Both the position numbers and the translations under genes were made by a program. From Drechslerella dactyloides (taxonomy: Eukaryota; Ascomycota; Orbiliomycetes; Orbiliales; Orbiliaceae), in contig JAGTWJ010000010.1 in assembly GCA_020064725.1 (NCBI GenBank), positions 434,001 to 498,000 on the forward strand: a DNA stretch of 64,000 bases, given 5' to 3'. Position 1 is the first letter of the stretch, and every line of letters starts with the position of its first letter. The notes under the pieces are model-generated. The model worked only from the letters and a program-made list of their open reading frames with translations. It did not search any database and was not told where the DNA came from. This document shows, piece by piece, positions 57,998 through 64,000 of the stretch.

Positions 57998-59888
57998 ACG
58001 TCAAAGATAAGCGAGCGAGCCGGACAAGCGAGCGAGCCACCTCACCACCCCACCCCAACAAAAACACCGGCTTCACCACCACACCACTATTATACTAGCC
58101 TAGATATATGCTAAATAGCTTATATATATGCTTAAAATGTTTGCTGGTATGTTTGAATATTATGTCCAGGCTTGCCACAATTACCACAGTGGTGTATGTG
58201 CACAGAGGTAACCTCCAGCTAAAAGGTGTGCTGGTGCTTTGGAGGCACTGGCTGCTTAACCACTTTGTCTACAGTATCGCTGTCTAGGATTCTGTTAGCC
58301 TGGTGTATAGTAAGTGTGCCCCCATACTGTATACGCTGTCTTTTCAGCTGCTGGTGCTTGCTCAGTAGCTCATTTGCAAAGCAAAGCATTGTATTCTCCG
58401 CGTGTATAAGTGCCATTTGGTGCATTATTGTCTGTGCCCCTTTAAACAGCTGGTCTACAGCTGCTAACAACAATGTGGGAGAGGTATTCTGGTATTGGGT
58501 AATCTGGTTTTTAATTAGGTCTGCTTGTAGGCTAGCCTCTGACAGATTTAATGGCGTCTTTGTAGTCCAGGTAGCTTCCACATTCACAGTACCCAGGCGT
58601 GAATTTACTGGAGTGGCCACTAACAACTATATATCCAATTTTAATAGAACTCTATCTAAGTTATAAGGTACAATACTAGCTCCAGCAAAGTTGTTGTGTA
58701 TGTTTTTAGGTGTTATTGCAGCAGTAAATGCCTTGTGAAATCCGGAGAGAAACTCCAGCTTAGAGATATGGTTGATGTGTGCGTGTATTAAGCTCTCCAC
58801 CTCCTTGCTATACGCCTGTTTTAGTGGCCCAAAGCAGCCAATATCCAATAGCTGGAGGATATGCAATAAATACAGCAGCATACAGATTATAACAATCTTA
58901 TACTCCTGGCAGTACAACTCAAAAGCAGCTGAATGGTGGTTTTCATAACCATCTAGAACTAATAACCAGTAGTCTGAATAGCAGCACTACACTATAAATT
59001 TATCAAAGTACTATAACCACTATAGAACAAGCTCATTCATCATCCAGCTGTTATTGGAAAGCACAATAACCCAATCCACTAATAGCTTAGTTGCTATATA
59101 CCAGCTAGCTAGGTAGTACTACCCAGCAAAGATAATGAATAACAGTAATACCCAACCTTCTACACCTACCCCCTGGATAACTGTTACCCATTCGCGGTTC
59201 CCAGGCTGCGCTAGCTTTGCTTTATCGCACAATTCAGCACCTGTGACAACAATGGTTGTAGATATCATGCCCATTACAAAGCCAGTCTCATCGAAGTTGT
59301 AGATATCGTTGTCCACAATACCATACTTAGCCTTTACAACCTCAACTAGCTGAAACCACTTACTAATAAGCACAGGATCTTCACATTTCACTCGCTAATA
59401 ATCGTACTTCCTAGACAGACACATCTGTAGCTCCAGGCAGCGTTTAACAAAATTACCAGCCCATTTCTTACCAACACATCACATACTATCATCACTACAC
59501 ATCGACAACAGCTGGTTGGCCATATCTTCCACATTATTTAGCCTAAGATGAAAAAACCACACACATAACTCAAATATATACTAAACAATAATATCCTCTT
59601 CTAAATTTATAAGGTTTCACGATTTCAAGATACTATCTACCCTAAAAATACAGCCTTTACACTGGTGGATAAGGGTGGACCAAGGGACATTATATAGCTT
59701 TACAGCAGCCCTAATACTTAAAGCTGTATCTTTTTCCAAAGCTTGAATAGCTATATTTATACATAATTCAGTCATAGAGGTAGCCATTGTTGTGGTTGTT
59801 GAGATATGTGGTGGTGAAGGTAAAGGGGTCCGTAGGCGGCCGGAGGTGGCTCGCTCGCTTGTCCGGCTCGCTCGCTTATCTTTGACGT
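57998..59888 (-). mobile_element. pogo/Fot1-like transposon, full length, GAGCC code, best preserved ends and catalytic core
   Basis: TA-flanked, 1891 bp. Both ends read ACGTCAAAGAT, then AAGCGAGCG-AGCCGGAC and AAGCGAGCG-AGCCACC with no decay that I can see. It is visibly less A/T-biased than the other copies, so it is the youngest or least mutated full-length transposon in the window. Confidence 0.93.
58132..59787 (-). pseudogene. pogo/Fot1-like DDE transposase with all three catalytic Asp present, ten stops
   Basis: The ATG at 59787 opens MATSMTEL; the stop is at 58132-58134, giving 552 codons including the stop. N-terminal helix-turn-helix (residues about 5-60) and CENP-B-type binding region (about 70-140) precede the DDE_1 domain. 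Catalytic boxes: YNFDETGFVMGM (about residue 190), LVLDGYENHHSAAF and LLDIGCFGPLKQ, all with Asp. Open pieces at 59119-59391, 58627-58917 and 58219-58626 are in this one frame, separated by about ten in-frame stops of RIP type. The C terminus has a Gln-rich helical segment (about 400-460) and a knuckle, H-C-G-N-C-G-K-P-G-H-N-I-Q-T-Y, where the last Cys is Tyr. Dead as it stands, but the clearest guide to the ancestral enzyme. Confidence 0.9.
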
Positions 59889-59890
59889 TA

Positions 59891-60236
59891 TATATTTTTT
59901 ATAATAAATCTATATTTTTAAAAAATATTTAATTTATTTATAATTACTAGGATTTAATTAATAGATAATAGTAAGCTATAAAAATTATATAAATTTATTA
60001 AAGTTATATTATATCTACTAATTAATATATTGGATTTAATAAATAAAAAATTCTTTAATTATATAATTATTTTAAAAATATTAATAATTTTTTTAATATA
60101 TTTTATTTATAATAAGATAAACTATATTTATTTTATTAATAATTATATTAATTTAAAATATTATAATATATTTTACTAATTTTTTAATATTTATTTATAT
60201 ATTTAATATATTTTTATTATATCTATTTTATTTATA
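59891..60236. other. A+T-rich stretch, nothing recognised
   Basis: Spacer between a transposon and a foldback element, with no frame or repeat I can support. Confidence 0.5.
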
Positions 60237-60238
60237 TA

Positions 60239-61310
60239 ACGTATTCCACAAGCGAGCGAACATCCCAAGCGAGCGAACACCCCCCCAGCCCACCAAAAAC
60301 CTTTTTATTAATATATTAATAAATATTTATTATAAAATTATAGAAAAATTACTTCTTTAAATAATAGTTTAAAATAATCTAATTAGTATTTTTTTTTATT
60401 TTTTAATATTAATATTAAATTAATAATAATTATTTTAAATATTGTTAAAAACAACACATTTTTTTATTGTTTGACTCTAAATATCTAAATAATTTACGAA
60501 CGAAAATCTTTAAAAATTAAAAATCTAATAAATAATGATATAATCTAGGCCTGTTTAAAGCTACTATTTATAATAATAAAAATTAAGTTCTAGAAACTCT
60601 GCTAAAGTTGGCACAACACACTAACTATTTTTTTAAAATAATTATACATAAATATAATTAAAAAAATTAAAAAAATAAATTTGAATTTAATATATTAAAA
60701 CTTTTTTATTTTTATTTTTTTAATTTTTTTTTATATATTATATAATTTAATATCAATATTTTTAATTTTTATAATAAAATTTTATAAAAAATTGAATTTT
60801 TATTAAAAAAATTTAAAAAAAATTATAAAATAAAATATTAATTTACTTTAATTTAAAAAAAATTTTAGGATTTTTTTTATTATATTTTTATATATAATTA
60901 TAATAAAAAATAGCTAGTGTGTAGTCAGTGTGTTGTGCTAACTTTAGCAAAATCTATAAATCTTAATTTTTAATATAATAGATAGAGGTTTTGTACAGGC
61001 CTAGATTATATATTTATTTAATAGATTTCTTATTTTTAAAGATTTTTATTTATATATAATAAAGATATTTACTGGCAAACACTTAAGATTATATGCTGTT
61101 TTTTAAAAATTTTAAATTAATTATTATTAATTTATTTTTATATTTAAAAAATGTAAAAAAATATAATGAATTGATTTTAATTTATATTAGTTGAAAGATA
61201 TTTTTTTTATAATTTTTTAAGAGATATTAATTAGAATATTAATAAAAAGGTTTTGGTGGGGTGTTGGGGTGTTCGCTCACTTGGGGTGTTCGCTCGCTTG
61301 TGGAATACGT
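60239..61310. mobile_element. Foldback element FB5, AACAC code, inverted relative to FB1
   Basis: TA-flanked, 1072 bp. It matches the complement of FB1 and FB3: its left arm has AACAACACATTTTTTT (60450-60465) and GAAACTCTGCTAAAGTTGGC, which lie in their right arms. Both ends carry the AACAC code. The right flank is a 5'-truncated GATCA transposon, as for FB3. Confidence 0.85.
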
Positions 61311-63984
61311 TATTTAAATTATATACACAATTTTTTTATTTTAAGCTAGATAATATGGAAGATATGGCTAACTAGCTGCTACTGGTGTATAGTAATAATA
61401 GTATATAATATATTGGTAAGAGATAGACTAGTAATTTTATTAAATATTACTTAGAATTATAGATATATTTATCTAAGAAATATAACTATCAGCAAATGAA
61501 ATATAAAGATTCTATATTTATTAACAAGTGATTTTAGTTAATAGAAACTATAAAGACTAAATATAGTATTGTAAATAATGATATTTATAATTTTGACGAA
61601 ACTAGTTTTATAATGGGCATAATATCTATAATTATTGTTATTATAGATGTTGAAATATGTGATAAAGCTAAGTTAGTATAGTCTAGGAATCATAAATAAG
61701 CAATAATTATCTAGGAAATAAATGTAGAAAATTAGATAGTATTATTATTTATTGTTTTTATTAGATAATATTATTTAGTTAGTATATAGTAATAAAGCTA
61801 TTAGCAAATTAGGTTATTATGTTTTCTAATAATAGCTGGATGATGAATAAACTTACTCTATAATAACTAAAATACTTTAATAAATTTATAATATAGTATT
61901 GTATTTTAGACTACTGGCTATTAATTCTAGATAGTTATAAAAATTATTATTTTATTATTTTTAAATTATACTACTAAGAGTATAAGATTATTATAATCTA
62001 TATATTATTATATTTATTATATATCCTCTAGCTATTAGATATTAGCTATTTTAGACTATTAAAATAAATATATAGCTATAAAATAAAAAGCTTAGTATAT
62101 ATATATATTAACTATATCTCTAAACTAAAGTTTCTTACTGGGTTTTATAAAGTGTTTACTACTGTAATAATATTTAAAAATATATATAGTAGTTTTGCTG
62201 AAATTAGTATTGTATCTTATAATTTTAATAAAATTTTATTAAAATTAAATATATAATTACTAATAATTACTCTAGTAAATTTACATCCAAATACTACAAA
62301 TATAATAGTTACCTAGACTACAAAAACATTATTAAACCTATTAAAAATTAGCTTATAAATAGATTTAATTAAAAATTAGATTACTTAATACTAGAATAGC
62401 TTTCTTATATTACTACTAACAGCTATAGACCAACTATCTAAAAAACATAAACTATAATATATTAATTAACATTTATATATAACGTGTATGATAAGCGACC
62501 GGATCAGACAAGCGACCGGATCACCTCGCAGTCAAACACCCCACTAAAAACCATTTATTTAATATTATAATAAATATCTATTATAAAATTATAAAAAAAA
62601 ATACTTTAAAATAAATATATATTCAAAGAGATTAATTATCATTTTTTTAATTTTTTAATATTAATATTAAATTAATAATAATTATTTTAAATATTATAAA
62701 AAACAACACAAACTTTTAGGTGTTTGACTGTAAATATCTAAGTAATTTATAAATAAAAACTTCTAAAAATTGAAGATATAATAAATTATTATATAATCTA
62801 GGATTATAGAGAGTTCTAGCTTATGATATTAAAAATTAGGCTTTATAAAGGTGGCTAAAGTTGGTACAATACATCCAACTATTTTTTAAAAAATTATATA
62901 TAAAAATATTATAAAAAAATTTTAAAAAAATTTAGTTTAATTTTAATACATTAAAAATTTATTATTTTATGTTTTTGAAATTTTTTTATATATTATATAA
63001 TTTAATATTAATATTTTTAATTTCTATTATAAAAAATTATAAAAAATTGAATTTTCGACAAAAAAAATTAAAAAAAATTAGAAAAATTATAATTTAATCT
63101 TATTTAATCTAATATTAATTTTTTTAATTTTTTTTATAATATTTTTATATATAATTATTTAAAAAAATAGCTGGTGTGTTGTTGGTGTGTTGTACCAACT
63201 TTAACCACTTTTATTAAGCTTAATTTTTAATATAATAAACTAAAACTCTCTATAATCCTATATTATATAATAATTTATTATATCTTCAATTTTTAGAAGT
63301 TTTTATTTATAAATTACTTAGATATTTACAGTCAAACACCTAAAAGTTTGTGTTGTTTTTTATAATATTTAAAATAATTATTATTAATTTAATATTAATA
63401 TTAAAAAATTAAAAAAATGATAATTAATCTCTTTGAATATATATTTATTTTAAAGTATTTTTTTTTATAATTTTATAATAGATATTTATTATAATATTAA
63501 ATAAAAGGTGTTTGGTGGGGTGTTTGACTGAGTGGGGTGATCCGGTCGCTTGTCTGATCCGGTCGCTTATCATACACGTTATAAAAAATATAATACTATA
63601 CTCTACTAATAAAATATTAAATAAACAATAACAAATAAAAAAACAACATATACAACATAAAAATATATTTACCATATATCAAACAAATGATATACTAAAT
63701 TAAAATATTATAAATAAACAATATAAATAAATAAAATCAAAAAATTATTAAAATAATATATAACCAAAAAAGGGTTCTAAAAAAATATTACACTATAGTT
63801 AATATAGTAAAACTGGATATAATATTTAAATATATTAAAAAACATCTTAAATATATAAATAAACTATTTAGTATATATCTAACCCAAAGCTATAATATTA
63901 TAATAGTAAAATTAGTATTTTCATTAAAATGGGGTGGTAAGATGATCCGCTCGCTTGTCTGATCCATTCGCTTATCATTGACGT
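61311..63984 (+). mobile_element. pogo/Fot1-like transposon, 5'-truncated, GATCA code, split by a foldback element
   Basis: Begins in the N-terminal third of the transposase at the TA of FB5. It keeps the first catalytic box as YNFDETSFIMG (Asp and Glu present), is interrupted by the foldback at 62482-63579, resumes with the C-terminal part and ends in a terminal repeat inverting to ACGTCAATGAT with AAGCGAATG-GATCAGAC and AAGCGAGCG-GATCATC. The left end and helix-turn-helix are missing. Confidence 0.8.
62482..63579. mobile_element. Foldback element FB4, near-perfect palindrome, GGATCA code
   Basis: TA-flanked, 1098 bp. The ends are ACGTGTATGAT with AAGCGACCG-GATCAGAC and AAGCGACCG-GATCACC, identical at both sides by eye. 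The arms stay paired almost to the centre (about 63030): AACAACACAAACTTTTAGGT on the left matches ACCTAAAAGTTTGTGTTGTT on the right. The most symmetrical foldback here, hence probably the youngest. Its transcript would form a hairpin of about 500 bp. Confidence 0.88.
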
Positions 63985-64000
63985 TACTTTTATTATTTTA

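Noticed and set aside
58226..58666. Plus-strand 146-codon open frame rich in Cys and Trp
   Set aside because: It is the antisense of the transposase C-terminal part encoded on the minus strand at 58132-59787.
1..64000. Mitochondrial or plastid DNA because of the high A+T
   Set aside because: No organelle gene, tRNA or rRNA is visible, and the content is nuclear-type transposons with RIP-like decay.

Overview
This window looks like a gene-free, A+T-rich block (about four-fifths A+T by eye) from the nuclear genome of a filamentous ascomycete (Pezizomycotina). Almost everything identifiable is a transposable element whose coding regions are broken by TAA/TAG/TGA codons that one C-to-T or G-to-A change explains (CAA, CAG or TGG to stop; ATG to ATA; catalytic Asp to Asn). 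Many degenerate copies, depletion of CpA/TpG and enrichment of TpA are the signature of repeat-induced point mutation (RIP). I found no convincing intact host gene, tRNA, rRNA or CRISPR array. The species cannot be told from this sequence.

Layout. (1) Fourteen complete or partial pogo/Fot1-like DNA transposons (about 1.9 kb when whole, flanked by TA, about 550-codon DDE transposase with a C-terminal CCHC knuckle): 1309-1709, 6116-8012, 9313-11455, 11458-12482, 12536-14408, 16429-18319, 19580-21715, 21839-23723, 39424-41299, 43702-45269, 53277-57056 with 54465-56357 nested inside, 57998-59888, and 61311-63984. (2) Foldback (palindromic) relatives of about 1.1 kb at 4557, 42616, 60239 and 62482, plus a half copy at 8635. 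(3) Six nearly identical 249-bp MITEs at 9952, 19914, 34172, 34559, 38152 and 51328. (4) A Tad1-like LINE family: a 3' part at 1-1307, a fragment at 8350-8632, and two long minus-strand copies at 29769-35977 and 46929-52882. (5) A minus-strand Ty3/gypsy relic at about 36900-42614, split by a MITE and a pogo element. (6) Six short Helentron/Helitron-like non-autonomous elements at 2498, 3849, 29045, 45553, 46334 and 57208, and a decayed Helitron helicase N-terminus near 26050-26795. (7) A decayed reading frame at 27554-28990 with a poly-Asn tract and about four 46-codon repeats that I do not recognise.

How it fits together. The pogo elements, foldbacks and MITEs share one terminal design: ACGT, 7 variable bases, then two tandem 17-bp units. 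Each unit has a constant AAGCGAnCG core followed by a short subfamily-specific code, repeated in both units of the end. These ends stay G+C-rich while the bodies have decayed, which suggests mobilisation in trans by a transposase that survived. The transposase at 58132-59787 still has its three catalytic Asp residues and is the best representative of the catalytic domain. The most unusual signals are the terminal code, the hybrid-ended RIP-escaping MITE, the same-site opposite-orientation MITE insertions in two LINEs, and the paired-end and hairpin covariation of the Helentron-like family.
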